From positions 28,591,343-28,655,342 of the forward strand of contig CM044495.1 of NCBI GenBank assembly GCA_024364805.1: 64,000 nucleotides of DNA, given 5' to 3'. This document shows, in pieces, positions 44,916 through 56,164 of this stretch; position 1 is the stretch's first letter, and the number at the start of each line of letters is the position of its first letter. The notes below the pieces were generated by a model. The model saw only the letters and a program-made list of their open reading frames with translations, ran no database searches and was not told where the DNA came from. The position numbers and the translations under genes were made by a program. This DNA is from Euprymna scolopes. Lineage: Eukaryota; Mollusca; Cephalopoda; Sepiida; Sepiolidae.

Positions 44916-44969
44916 ATGACACCCAAGTCCTTTTTTTTTAAACTTTTGAAATCACTATTATATATTGAG

Positions 44970-45079
44970 TAAAATATCATAATTTAGAATTTGCTCTATA
45001 ATAACAAATACGGAATCTGCATAAATTAAAATATATTTAAGCATATGTTACAACCGGGCAATGCCAGGTGGCATACTAG
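44970..45079 (+). mobile_element. Helitron-2 3' end
   Basis: Reads 'gtaaaatatcataatttaga', 'aacaaatacggaatctgcat', 'atatatttaagcatatgtta', then 'accgggcaatgccaggtggc' and ATACTAG before T. The segment atgccaggtggcat is a perfect 6-bp hairpin just inside the end, as Helitrons have. Confidence 0.7.
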
Positions 45080-45114
45080 TATAATATAGATTCTTATATG
45101 AATACATAAACATT

Positions 45115-45245
45115 AGTAAAATTAACATTTTAAAGTTTTCTATTAGTAAAAAATGCTATTTCAAATTTCAGTGTAACAGACTGATAAATTGCTATTTAAA
45201 TCTTGAAGATGACAGACCAACTGATAGAAAGAACTTTGTAAAAAG
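45115..45245 (-). repeat. Minisatellite units, inverse of 25013-25350
   Basis: The minus strand reads 'gttggtctgtcatcttcaag', 'taaatagcaatttatcagtc' and 'tgttacactgaaatttgaaa', the same unit as the array at 25013-25350. About three units. Confidence 0.5.
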
Positions 45246-45419
45246 ATGTCTGACGCATCTAAAAAATAATAAAACAAAAAAACTTACAAAAGAAACAAAA
45301 CAAAACAAAAAACGCAAACTTGCAGGAAGGATATATAGAGAGATTTAGAATGACACGGTATTCTGCAAACTAAATTCAGGCATGGTATTTGGTGCCAAGA
45401 CAACCAGAGGACATTTAAT

Positions 45420-45780
45420 TGTCAGAGAGTGAAGACGTAGATCTTTTGGTCAAGAAAAAAGAAACGCACACAAACAGATCTACATAAAGTAAAGAAATAA
45501 AAGAAAGTACAAATAACAATGACAGTGTTGAAGGTTGGTATGATGTGCAGGGATCTGAGGCGTTTTTTGGAGTGAGGGTGGCAGTGGAGAGGAAACAGAG
45601 TTTTGGCACTATGGGACAAGAAGCATGGCCAATATGAATCAGTCAGTGGCGTGGAAGAAAATGCCCCATCACAATTCATCTTAGCACAAAAGCTCAAGGG
45701 TGGGGGGGAGAATGGGTATTTTTCTTTTAGATAGTCCCAGCTGCAAGAATACACAATATATCTGTATCTAATTGCATATG
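45420..45780. other. Unannotated stretch before gap 2
   Basis: Somewhat GC-richer. 'cagtggcgtgga' at 45643-45654 resembles a hAT end, but no partner end is seen and the far side is a gap. No gene. Confidence 0.25.
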
Positions 45781-45794
45781 TGTGTGTGTGTGTG

Positions 45795-46743
45795 NNNNNN
45801 NNNNNNNNNNNNNNNNNNNNNNNNNNNNNNNNNNNNNNNNNNNNNNNNNNNNNNNNNNNNNNNNNNNNNNNNNNNNNNNNNNNNNNNNNNNNNNNNNNNN
45901 NNNNNNNNNNNNNNNNNNNNNNNNNNNNNNNNNNNNNNNNNNNNNNNNNNNNNNNNNNNNNNNNNNNNNNNNNNNNNNNNNNNNNNNNNNNNNNNNNNNN
46001 NNNNNNNNNNNNNNNNNNNNNNNNNNNNNNNNNNNNNNNNNNNNNNNNNNNNNNNNNNNNNNNNNNNNNNNNNNNNNNNNNNNNNNNNNNNNNNNNNNNN
46101 NNNNNNNNNNNNNNNNNNNNNNNNNNNNNNNNNNNNNNNNNNNNNNNNNNNNNNNNNNNNNNNNNNNNNNNNNNNNNNNNNNNNNNNNNNNNNNNNNNNN
46201 NNNNNNNNNNNNNNNNNNNNNNNNNNNNNNNNNNNNNNNNNNNNNNNNNNNNNNNNNNNNNNNNNNNNNNNNNNNNNNNNNNNNNNNNNNNNNNNNNNNN
46301 NNNNNNNNNNNNNNNNNNNNNNNNNNNNNNNNNNNNNNNNNNNNNNNNNNNNNNNNNNNNNNNNNNNNNNNNNNNNNNNNNNNNNNNNNNNNNNNNNNNN
46401 NNNNNNNNNNNNNNNNNNNNNNNNNNNNNNNNNNNNNNNNNNNNNNNNNNNNNNNNNNNNNNNNNNNNNNNNNNNNNNNNNNNNNNNNNNNNNNNNNNNN
46501 NNNNNNNNNNNNNNNNNNNNNNNNNNNNNNNNNNNNNNNNNNNNNNNNNNNNNNNNNNNNNNNNNNNNNNNNNNNNNNNNNNNNNNNNNNNNNNNNNNNN
46601 NNNNNNNNNNNNNNNNNNNNNNNNNNNNNNNNNNNNNNNNNNNNNNNNNNNNNNNNNNNNNNNNNNNNNNNNNNNNNNNNNNNNNNNNNNNNNNNNNNNN
46701 NNNNNNNNNNNNNNNNNNNNNNNNNNNNNNNNNNNNNNNNNNN
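45795..46743. other. Assembly gap (949 N) between microsatellites
   Basis: Run of N between (TG)n at 45778-45794 and (TA)/(GTAT)n at 46744-46778; simple repeats probably caused it. Confidence 0.95.
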
Positions 46744-47115
46744 TATATATGTATGTATGTATGTATATATATATATATACACAGACACACACTAACTTTC
46801 CTGGAGAATTATTTCGGGTAGATAGTGCGATTTTTTTAAAAAAACAAACATTGGCTACGGTCACAGAGTATCGTCATAAAACGTTTGCAAATATAAACAG
46901 TTGTTTACAAAGAAGAAATTATGATCCAGAATCTGATAGAGAGGTGATAGACAGAAAAAAGTGTGGGAGAGGAGATATAGTGAGGGGGTAGAGCGAGGAG
47001 TTTTAAAGAAAAGATGATGCACACATTTTTTTAATCTTCTATTTTCTTATCCATGCCCTAGCTATGCTAGTTTATAAATAGAATTTGAAGAAAAAACATT
47101 TATCCAAAAGAATAT

Positions 47116-47236
47116 ATCTGGTCTAAACGGTGTAAATATAGTCTAAACACTCAATACAGTCTAAATGCTGTAAATATAGTGCAAATGCTGTAAATATAGT
47201 CTAAACACTGTAAATATAGTGCATATGCTATAAAAC
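47116..47236 (+). repeat. ~20-bp tandem repeat, about six units
   Basis: 'taaatatagtctaaacac' and 'taaatatagtgcaaatgctg' alternate; each unit is a variant of (N)TAAATATAGT(C/G)(T/C)(A)AA(A/T)(C/G)(A/C)(C/T). Degenerate minisatellite. Confidence 0.7.
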
Positions 47237-47704
47237 AAAACCATGAACATTAAAAGTAAGGATGGTAATCAATGATAATAAAAAATAATGTACGAAGCTC
47301 CAAATTGTATATAAAAAAAAAAAATTAAATGACGCAGGTACGTATTTTTGTGTAACACTTGATACACTCTCAGAAGCACATTCCATACAGAGACCAGTTC
47401 AGAATATTAGAGAAAGGAAATTTGTCACCGTGACTTAATATGAAACGCATTTTCTCCTTCATTTCTTGACCACTCACTGGGTGATCATATGTTAACAAAC
47501 AGATCCTAATCCTGAGGTCAGTTGTTTCACAAGCAAAGTGCCATTATCTTCAACATTCTGACATGCTGACCTTTGCTTCAGTGAAATAAGGCTGTTGCTA
47601 AGACACTCTCAGGAGCACACCAACTAAAGAGCGACAAAATGAATAAACTTCAAATGCTTTGTCTGAGGGTGCTTTTATGCAATCTAATCTAAGCCTATCT
47701 GTAT

Positions 47705-47989
47705 CGATGCCTCCGTTCAGTCGTGAAAGACAAAGGATGCCCCCTGTATGGGCAGTTGCACGTGTACTTGTGAGGCAAAGGTTGCACAATTCCAACCACA
47801 CTTCTCCTGAATCAATACTTTAAATCCAGTAACAAGAAAAAGCCCAGGACGACTGGAAACAACGCCAAAATAAACGGAGAGCATATACAGCACCTGGAAG
47901 TTCCAAATGGTTACCCATTTAGTACTGACCAGGTTCAACGTTGCTTAACTTCGGTGATCCAGTGGGAACTGGTGTCTTAACGTGATTAT
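47705..47989 (-). mobile_element. SINE-C', 5S-headed SINE with a different tail
   Basis: The minus-strand head reads 'gcataatcacgttaagacac', 'tggatcaccgaagttaagca', 'acgttgaacctggtcagtac', 'gggtaaccatttgg' and 'ccaggtgctgtata', close to 5S rRNA throughout. The rest (ctcctgaatcaatacttta region, then 'tggttggaattgtgcaacct', 'tacacgtgcaactgcccata') does not match the SINE-C tail. 'gcctatctgtat' stands at 47693-47704 and 47990-48001, a 12-bp target duplication (its first bases may belong to the head). Confidence 0.75.
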
Positions 47990-48393
47990 GCCTATCTGTA
48001 TATGACTGCACAAAACATGAAAGCACTTTACATTAAGTAAAAAACAACAAAATAATATTCAGCATATGTGCTAACATCTTAAGCATTTTTCAATAATTAT
48101 TTGGGAAAACAAACTAATTAAATAAAAAAACTCAAAACGATACATTCAAACAATCCAAACTATAGACACAATCTAATATAAATAAATGAATAGATTAAAC
48201 CATGGCTTTTGCCACCAAAGCATGAGATTAAAGGGTGATTTGTTACCAAAGGCAAATTATATTACTTTTCTGCCTACCTAGAAAAGTTATTTTAACGTGT
48301 TTATTTACTTTAAAATAAAAGTGGTGCAAAACCTGTCGAGTTAGAACAAAAAAAAAAAACACTCTAAACTATAACTTTTATTTATCTAGTGTG

Positions 48394-48394
<1 letters not shown>

Positions 48395-48433
<39 letters not shown>
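48395..48433. repeat. (TA)n microsatellite
   Basis: About 38 bp of TA. Confidence 0.9.
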
Positions 48434-48435
<2 letters not shown>

Positions 48436-48524
48436 GTTATATAGTTTGGTTTCCTAGGTGTAGATCCACTGACATCTCTGCGTTTATTAAAGAGTGCTCG
48501 ATGGAAGACAGAGCAAGTATCTAG

Positions 48525-49805
48525 TATATTTATTATACAAACATTATTGGTTACATATGTGCATACATGTTTCAGTGGAAGATCAATTCAGAGAGACCAC
48601 CCCATCAGACAGAAAAAAGGAGCAATATTAAAGCCACTGGCCTTCAGGCCTAGATCAAAGTGTAGCATCTGTTCTGATGCTACGCTACATTTTTTTGGTC
48701 TCGGTTAATGGAGGAGAAATCCTTCACGACTGATACATTTTTTTTATTTTTGTTACTAATCAGAGTGCCCCTTTTGGGGGAGCTGGTTTCACCTCACATT
48801 AAAACCGACCTCGTCTACCTCTGCCTTCGTGGGAAGCAAATAAATAAAAAAAAATATATTAAAACCAAAAGGTCAGAATTCATTCATTTTGTATATTAAA
48901 AGATATTTAGATGAGAGTTAAATCTGGGAAAAGGGGCATAGTTTGTGAGGACGGGACGGTTGGATTAGAGAGTGGTTGGTTGGTTAGTTGGTTGTTTTAC
49001 GGCATATCAACCCTTTTCGGGTTATTTAATGGGAATCCAAAGATTTTGAAGAAAATTTTTTTTAATAAAATATATTTGTTGTTTTCACGTCGGTTTCTAT
49101 TTAACCCATAGTTGGGACCCTAACAGGTACTACCACTCTGGGTCAGAGTGGACCTGGGAGCAGTGGTAATTAAAGGGTGGCTCCACACTCTCCAAAGCCC
49201 ACACGCTGGGGCCTCACTACTGGATATAGTTTAAGGTCATATCCAGGACCCCCGTTGAGGGACTTTTACCCTCTGCAGGGGGGCAGTTGGCGTATTCTAA
49301 TGCCCCACCGACAGGGCCCGGATTAGAGAGTGGAGATGTGGGAAAGAAAGGAATAAGGATTGAAAGACGAAAGATGGGGAGGGGGGGATACATTCCAGGC
49401 TGGCCAGAGCATCTCCATGAGAAACTTTTTTTATGGCTATACATTAGTTGAAGAACGCAAGAATCTTTACTTTAATCTACAGTGGTCATTCCATGTCCTA
49501 AAGTCGTTTTTTATTATCATCAGGGCCGACCTTCACTGCAAGCTGTCTATTGCATATGCGTTAATACATTTAATCTTAACTATTATTTCTTTTTTTATTT
49601 TATGGATAAACTTAGTTTATTCCTTTATAACATGCGTCCATATTAACCAAATCAACAACGTATAACATACATACATTACTTTGACATGATTTAAATATAG
49701 TTTGTATCATAGAAGTTGCATGCTTTATTATGTGGTCTCTCTGAATTGAGGTTCCACTGAAACATGTATGCACATATGTAGCTAATAATGTTTGTGTAAT
49801 GAACA
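48525..49805. repeat. ~75-bp inverted repeats 1.1 kb apart
   Basis: 48527-48602 ('tacatatgtgcatacatgtt', 'tcagtggaagatcaattcag', 'agagaccac') is the inverse of 49731-49805 with only a few differences. A SINE-D lies between. An 8-bp perfect hairpin (gtagcatc ... gatgctac) is at 48661-48682. Probably two copies of an unnamed dispersed repeat in opposite orientation. Confidence 0.6.
48976..49319 (-). mobile_element. SINE-D, full length, with 14-bp target duplication
   Basis: Perfect 14-bp duplications 'ggattagagagtgg' at 48962-48975 and 49320-49333 define the ends. Minus-strand reading: head 'gggccctgtcggtggggcat' with a tRNA-like A box and 'gagggtaaaagtccctcaac' as a weak B box; a middle with 'gtggtagtacctgttagggt'; and a tail 'gggttgatatgccgtaaaac' ending in AACC units. 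It is a tRNA-derived SINE by structure. The other six copies in the window lack part of the head. Confidence 0.8.
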
Positions 49806-49982
49806 TCATTGTTTCTTTGTAAATTTTTTTTCTCAACGACTCAAGTATATCTTGAATTATTCCATTTCAACCATCCCTAGGTCCTCCAAATCAAAAGGAA
49901 ATACATACTTCTGCACAGATCCACTGCCATATCAAAGAACCTAACATTGTTTACAGAGAAATATAGAATCTTTAGAGTATTA

Positions 49983-50398
49983 TCTATAATATAAATCTCA
50001 CCTATCTTTTTAAATGTATGTATGTTTGTATGTCTGCCTAAAACTTTCGCAGAGGCTACGGATTTTCACAAGATCGGTATAATTTTGAAGCTCAACATCT
50101 TGGATAACAAATATTGAAAAGTTGTCCAAAAACATTAATTCCTTCACCCTCCACTGGAAAGTTTTCTACAAGGAGAGGTCGATTTTAGCAAGTCATTGTA
50201 TCGGTTGGATTGACTTTGCCTAATTTTAACATTCTGAACTTCCGGTCGCGTCATGGAGTAGCGGTAAGACGTCAGATTTTCTTTCACTTTTTTCTGTCTT
50301 CATGTCACAGGTTCAAGCCTGTCTGCCTATTACCAATTTTTTTTTTTTGCTCAACACACACCACCAAACACCCGAGCAACGTCGGGCACCCAGGCTAG
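49983..50398 (+). mobile_element. Helitron-1, non-autonomous, full length
   Basis: Starts TCTATAATATAAATCTCACC after A. Ends 'acacccgagcaacgtcgggc' ACCCAGGCTAG before T, with a 5-bp stem CCCGA/TCGGG near the end. In other copies the stem is CCCGG/CCGGG, so it keeps pairing. The best-preserved tRNA-like boxes are here: A-like tggagtagcggtaagac (50254-50270) and B ggttcaagcct (50310-50320). Confidence 0.85.
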
Positions 50399-50399
50399 T

Positions 50400-51000
50400 A
50401 TTTTAATATAGTCCTTTCTCAATAATAAACAATCAATTGAAAACCGAAGTCAAAACCGCTTTTTACAATGCGTATTCGGGGCTCATTTATCTTGTGTTGA
50501 GAAAAAAAGAAAAGAAAGAGGTAAAGCAATGTGTGAATGAAGACAAATTGTGACGCTGCATGACGTCTATTTTAAACTGGGTAAGACAACAACAGAAGCA
50601 AAGGTGATGATGGATGAAGCTGATTAGGATGCTGCGATCGAAATTGGCCAGCAGGGGAGTAGGGAGGGATATAGACCTCTTTAGTTTTATGTATCGTCTC
50701 TGTAATTAAAGCATGTTTTGGGGGAAATTTTATATAGAATTATTTTTTAACGTTAACATAAAAGCAAAAACGTACTCGCGTGTGTGTATTAACCGAGCCA
50801 AAAACCTAATATTACGTTAAAGTTTTGCACACTTAAGACTGGCAATGTTAAAAAGTGAAAACTTATATTCCTTGTTTTGCTTAGGAAGTTTTGAAATGAG
50901 GATTAGATTATTTTAACCCTGATTTGCATTACCGTTGTTATTTTCATAACAATGTGGTTGATGCAACTGATTTTCGATTTCACCTTTACAAATTTAATAA
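50400..51000. other. Unannotated stretch
   Basis: No gene, RNA or repeat recognised. Confidence 0.3.
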
Positions 51001-51004
51001 CGTA

Positions 51005-51145
51005 TTCAGTTTCGAATTGGGCCACATAGATTCCCGAATTCAACATAAAGTTTCACAATTTCCAGAAAATACACCTGAAGAAGGTTGTAGGTTGCCATTG
51101 TGAAAACAACGGTAAGATTAATAGTCGTTCAAATTAACCAAGTTG
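51005..51145 (+). mobile_element. SINE-B 3' half, decayed
   Basis: Reads 'gattcccgaattcaacataa', 'aatacacctgaagaaggttg', a decayed gaaacgttg (ccattgtgaaaacaac) and 'agattaatagtcgttcaaat'. The head is absent. Confidence 0.5.
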
Positions 51146-51149
51146 TACT

Positions 51150-51960
51150 ACTTATAAAATATATAAAGTATTGCATAAAGTCTGAAAATTCCATTAAAAT
51201 TGAATTATTCTTCCATTTTTGGTGATTAAAAGAAATTACAAATTAATTTGTTTCAATTGAGCTCATTTAATAGATTTGAGGAGCATCTACACTGCATATC
51301 GGTAAGCAACAGTAAACCATGAATTCACGTCTTCACTATTTTCAAATCTTCCTATATAACTGCATAGACTTGTCTCAATAACAAAAAAACATACAGACTA
51401 TTTTTTTCCAGTAAAGAAAATGAAACAAGTTTGATTCTCAAATTTAATGCCTTTCACTAGTCATAAATTGCCTCCATGGAAGCAAATGGACTCATGAAAA
51501 AGAATTGCCAAAACTACCTGGCAAATATACCCGGTGAATCAAGTGTAAGAGAGCTTCAAACAATTGCACTTTAAGGGACAGTCAGAATCTTTCGGTTGGA
51601 ATATCTGAATTAGTGAATGTTTAGCATCTGACAGGATGCTTCATCCCCAGCTTGAACAAATTGATATGAAAATAAAAGAAAGAAAAGCAAAACATACGTA
51701 AAGGAGGTGGCGATGGTGAATGGGATAAAGATGTGAAATGTGTTTGTTTCATAACATCAACCACTTTCACTATGGATGTTGGCAAATTTCATGTGGTTCC
51801 TACCGTGAGCAACCAATTCTAAAAACAACTAAAGAACTGCTATGAATGGAATATAAATGGTAAAAAAAAAACCTGGATTATGCTGGTACATGTAAATTTA
51901 AGTTTAACCTTAAGAAAAATCTCCTTTATTGGAACATTTCTTATATGAAACGAATAAAGA
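51150..51960. other. Unannotated stretch
   Basis: No gene or family repeat. A GTATGT-like donor on the minus strand at ~51690 has no matching acceptor. Confidence 0.3.
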
Positions 51961-51961
51961 A

Positions 51962-52060
51962 CATTTTTATTTGTTTTTGTTTTTTGGGGTGAGATATCAA
52001 CTCTTTTTTTTTTTTTTTATCTTATTTAATGTTAAATCCAGCTGATCCTTCATAGCTGGA
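51962..52060 (-). mobile_element. SINE-D tail fragment
   Basis: The plus strand reads 'tgttttttggggtgagatat', 'caactctttt', 'cttatttaatgttaaatcca'. The match to other SINE-D copies is short; it runs directly into a LINE. Confidence 0.45.
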
Positions 52061-52069
52061 CATTCAAAC

Positions 52070-52720
52070 ATCACATTCATTTTTGTGTGCCCCAGGGATC
52101 AATATTTGAACCTTTGTTATTTCTAATTTTCATACACGAATTCCCTGATGTAATTGCATCCGAGATGGGTATAAGTACAGATAACATTGCACTATTCTTG
52201 ACATGCAGCCAAATCAAATATACATTTAATCAAAATAATGGTTAAATCTGTAGAAAATTATCTCTTGTCTGTGGTAAAATGAGGCCACGAATACATGGTA
52301 ACAGTTAAGGCTACTAAAACAAAGCTCCTTTCCTTTAAAATTATGAGAAACCTTTCCAACCAACGATTCTCATGGATGATAGAATCCTACCCAAGAGTTC
52401 AACATTCAGTCTCTTAAGCCTAACGTTCACAGATAACATGAATTGGAATAATTACAAGTTTGCTGCAAAGGCAGGTTCCCTCTACCGGGCTAGATACTAT
52501 ATCTCTATAAAGCCACCATTTGGTTATCCATCCACTAGTATCTCTCTTGGATATGATGCAAAATAGAATCTCTAACCTAACAGATCCCACACTATCTACC
52601 AAGCTCCAGTATCTGTCCCATCACCGTAATGTTGTATACTTGCGTTTGTTTTACAAGTACTTGTACAGAATTACAGTTTAATATTATATACCTAGTGAGT
52701 GTTCCATTGAATTATAGGTG
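52070..52720 (+). mobile_element. LINE reverse transcriptase fragment, second family
   Basis: The plus strand reads VPQGSIFEPLLFLIFIHEFP then DVIASEMGISTDNIALFLTC, i.e. the RT block VPQGSILGP...ND.PD and the catalytic box, where the usual Y/FADD is STDN, so the active site is lost. Further on come LTFTDNMNWNNYKFAAKAGS and LYRARYYIS, then the RRNVASL-like region ('catcaccgtaatgttgtat'). Many stops and shifts. Same family as 39350-39920. Confidence 0.8.
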
Positions 52721-52724
52721 AGGT

Positions 52725-53460
52725 TCCAACATGCAAACTCTACAGATAAGAGTGAACCATCGTTCAATGATTTCAGATTGAAATATACCCGGAAATGAAG
52801 TTTTTTGGGGTTTTTTTTTTCTCATTAATAATATTAACAATTGTAAAAGAATTTAAATACAATACAATGTAATGTTATTTTAACGTAAGCTGGAAATGAA
52901 GCGGGTGTTTATGTATTTCCCAAGAGAACGAACGTGAACATCATAGAAACTGATGCTATTTGAACTTGTCATATCGATTTCCAGAGTCTACATTTGGGGA
53001 TCATCATGCCATCAATCGCATTACGACTAAATCAAGATGAAAACTAAGAATAAAATAATGGGGGGGGGGGGGTAAAAATAATAATAGGAAAAGACAAAAA
53101 AAAAAAGCAGAATAAAACAATTCCATGAAACAAAAATAAGATTTTCCCCCCCTTCCTTATAAAAGAGGCTGGTATTGATAAAATGGCTACAAGAAAATAT
53201 TGTCATGTGGAAAAGAAGGAAGATAAAATGGAGACAGATATCTTTGCTGGCCACAGGTCAAGATGTTGAGACCGACATAATGCAAAGAGGGGGAAAGAAG
53301 AGACGGAACGTGGGAGGTAGCGCATACACATACAAAGATTCGTTTCTTTGGTTAAGTGTTTACTTTTTCCGTATGAAGATCTACAGACTTTGTAATATTT
53401 ACATTTCATTCTATATGTAAAACAAAAGATTCACATTTTAAATGTGTATAGACTTATATG
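52725..53460. other. Unannotated stretch with a G-run
   Basis: A G-run of 12 at 53060-53071 and A-runs near 53096. No gene or family repeat. Confidence 0.35.
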
Positions 53461-53465
53461 ATTGC

Positions 53466-53560
53466 ATATAAGCTATGTTGAGCCTCAGCAAGACTAAATG
53501 AGTGATCATTTAGGCATACTGGGTGGTGTATGTGGGAGAAATGACAATACCCTCACGGAG
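53466..53560 (+). mobile_element. 5S-derived fragment
   Basis: 'taagctatgttgagcctcag', 'caagactaaatgagtgatca', 'tttaggcatactgggtggtg' aligns to the second half of 5S rRNA (TTAAGCAACGTTGAGCC... to ...GGTGCTGT). The first half and any SINE-C tail are not seen. It is the fourth 5S-related copy in the window. Confidence 0.6.
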
Positions 53561-54034
53561 CCTTCTCTGCACTACTAACATTCTCAAACACACATAGGTT
53601 ATCTTCTATATAATGTCTACCTTTCTCAATAGCTATGCCTGTTTAAAAATGACCCAAGATGAGAAAACATGTCAATTCATGAACTGAAATGGACAGTTTT
53701 TAAAGAAGTGGCTGCTTATTCAGTCATTAAAAAAAAGTTTTAAATCACTTTTTGCATCGTTAATATCTAAACGCCACAAACACAATTCAAACTAAACAAT
53801 AAAGAAATAATGAGTTTATTTTACACACAAGTCTGTGGTTTTTAATAGTTTAATAGCAAATATCAGTTAGTTGTTTGCACTCATTTATGACCTTAAACTA
53901 CTCCTGCTGCTTTTTAACATCAGGCGAGGTTTGCCTAACAATCATTCTAAGAGATACTGAGGTGGCCATCATCTATCAAAGTGAGGTCTGACTTAGTCCT
54001 AAGTGGTGCACTGTTCCAGACATTACCTCCCATA

Positions 54035-54190
54035 TTTCAAAAGGTTGGTTTATTGCCAATTGCCCAAGGTGCATTTATTGGGGAATGACGATGGGTCTAT
54101 CCATGCCTATTTTTGTAGAATCAAAGTGCTCTCTCAGTGGCACTGGCTTTTTTTCTCCAACTTTCTGGCCTTGCAGTTGGAATAAAGTAA
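54035..54190. repeat. Unclassified dispersed repeat (pair with 23925-24085)
   Basis: 'aggttggtttattgccaatt', 'gcccaaggtgcatttattgg', 'ggaatgacgatgggtctatc' and 'agtggcactggctttttt' follow the same order as in 23925-24085. Confidence 0.55.
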
Positions 54191-54779
54191 ATAACAGCTC
54201 CATTCAATGATAAGGTCCTAATTTTGAAGCTTTCGAGAATGCTGAGTGCTCCCTTAATTGCTATTACTAACAAATATATTCTGATATTCAGCCATAGTCT
54301 CTGTTGGTTAAATAGAATTCCTTCAGTGGTAAAACCCCAAATTTGGGACTTTCAAAATCGTCGAGTCATTCCTTAGTTGCCATTATCACAAGATCCATTC
54401 TGACTCAGACTGGCAATACTTTTATCTTGGATTCAATAAAACCTATTATTTACAGATTATTTACTTACATAACACGATTTCAGCATAAAATGGCCGGAGA
54501 AGACTTGAGATGTTATCAAACACCACAACCAGCAAAAGTAAACAGAAATTACAGCATGAATAAATACGAGAAGATATTCAAAAATTAAAGCATAAAATCA
54601 ATAAGAGTCACCCTATTGAATCCGTGGTTTTCTTGAGAATACATGAGAGTCAAAATTAAACAGGAGTAAAAAGACTGTGATGCAATAGAAATGATAAAGA
54701 GATGCTTAATGAAACATCCATGTTGCCATGCATTATACAGCTTTAATAAATGGATTTCCAAAATAATCAATCTCTGACA

Positions 54780-55075
54780 AGAGCTTCACTCATCCTTCTT
54801 TCCCCAGAGGTCCATTTTTATCAGTTCTTTCAATGTTTTCCGTGGCCTTCCTCAGTGAACTGAACCAGATACCTCAACTGTTGTGCATATACAAACTCAA
54901 AAACTCCTGGTCATTTCTTTCAATATGGTCGTACCATTGAAGTCTATTCTTTTGCACATATCTTGCTATACTCTGCAGTTTTAATCTACTTCTGAGGTTA
55001 TCAAAACTAAACTGGTCTTGCATGACAGATCCATCATATCATTCTATCATTTCTGTGCATGCAAGGCATGTTTTT
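54780..55075 (-). mobile_element. LINE C-terminal tail (post-RT region)
   Basis: The minus strand reads (H)RNDRMI*W, then NLRSRLKLQSIARYVQKNRL and QWYDHIERNDQEFL, a stop, and RKATENIERTDKNGPLGKKD. This is the RNDRAMIRW ... RLRWFGHV.R.D tail of the same broad LINE class as 4953-5250. At least two stops. Confidence 0.75.
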
Positions 55076-55079
55076 TAAG

Positions 55080-55825
55080 AGACAAACATAAGATGGATAT
55101 AATACAACATCATACATGAAAGGGTGTATACATTAACAGACAATTACTGAAGGTAATTCTAAATAAGCGTCCTCAGCACATTCAAAATAAATATTGTCAG
55201 AGTAAACACACATAATGCATGTAAAGTAGATACAGATTATTTCAATGATGTTTAGGAAGTGTTCTGCACAGGAATGTTTTTAAAAAAAGTGTTATTACCG
55301 CATGAAGTATCATCAAAATGACATGTTCACTTGTCTCCAAAGCCCAATCAAGAAAGTGACCAGGCCTCGATTTTTAATCTCATGTGAAAGTCTTTTTATA
55401 CTTCAAAATTGACGTCATTCATACTCGTTGTCAATATAATAAAATGGAGGTATATATTAAGCTAATTACACAACTTCTTTCGGATATCTCATATGTTTAA
55501 ATCAAAATGACACTCACCAGCATAAGGGCTTCAATTAGTTGACAAAAAAAAAAAACTCTTGTGTAAATGAAGCAATCTTTATTTACTAAATGTTTTTTTA
55601 TTGATGGACTAACAACCAAATGCCTATCTAAACAGAAAACATTTCAACCTGCTTATATATCAACTCTCTGGCTTCTGGTCTCTATTCAATTCTAACTCAA
55701 GTGATCAGACTAGTTTCTGATTTCAATGTCTTTTTTTTTTTTTTTTTTTTTTGCGATTTCAATTTGTGATGAAGAATCCTGAAACTTATTGTTTCTGAAT
55801 TTTTGAGATGAAGATTGATTATTCA
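55080..55825. other. Unannotated stretch
   Basis: AT-rich with a T-run at 55730-55753. A good GTGAGT donor on the minus strand at 55511-55517 has no usable acceptor (see rejected items). Confidence 0.3.
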
Positions 55826-56164
55826 TATTATTTGGATTCATTGGACTACTGTTCTCATCTCGAGTGTGATTTTCACAACGTTTGGATCGATGTAACCTCA
55901 GACCTTCTTCAAGTGTACCTTGTCGAACTCTGGAATGTTCCCGTCGAACTCGGGAATTTGGAATTTCAAGCAGACCCCTTTATTTACTTCACGGGGGGGG
56001 TAGCATGCTCTTGTTCCATCTGCCATGCCTGGATAGAAGTTCTAAGTAATTCGCAATTCTATTTTTCGGTCGCCCATACTGAGGATTGAACCTTCTACCT
56101 TCAGGAGAATATAAGTTTGCAATTGATTTTTCCAAGTATTCTAACTACTGTGCCATGGGCCTTT
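55826..56164 (-). mobile_element. SINE-B, full length
   Basis: The minus strand starts at the centre with 'aaggcccatggcacagtagt' 'tagaatacttgg' (A-box-like) and 'gaaggtagaaggttcaatcc' (B box). It continues with 'aatttgcaatt'-type middle text, two 'cgagttcgac'-like blocks, 'cttgaagaaggtctgaggtt' and a GAAACGTTG-like motif, and ends 'gagatgagaacagtagtcca'. It is head-to-head with the next copy. Confidence 0.75.

Noticed and set aside
45422-46864. Very long open frames across the N gap
   Set aside because: They are mostly undetermined bases; the real parts are microsatellite and AT-rich text.
55511-55545. Possible minus-strand exon end (QLIEALML before CTG/GTGAGT), in phase with the 6899-6958 exon
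   Set aside because: Donor is good and the peptide would suit a coiled coil, but there is no AG acceptor between the T-run and the coding text; the first AG would leave an 11-nt exon.
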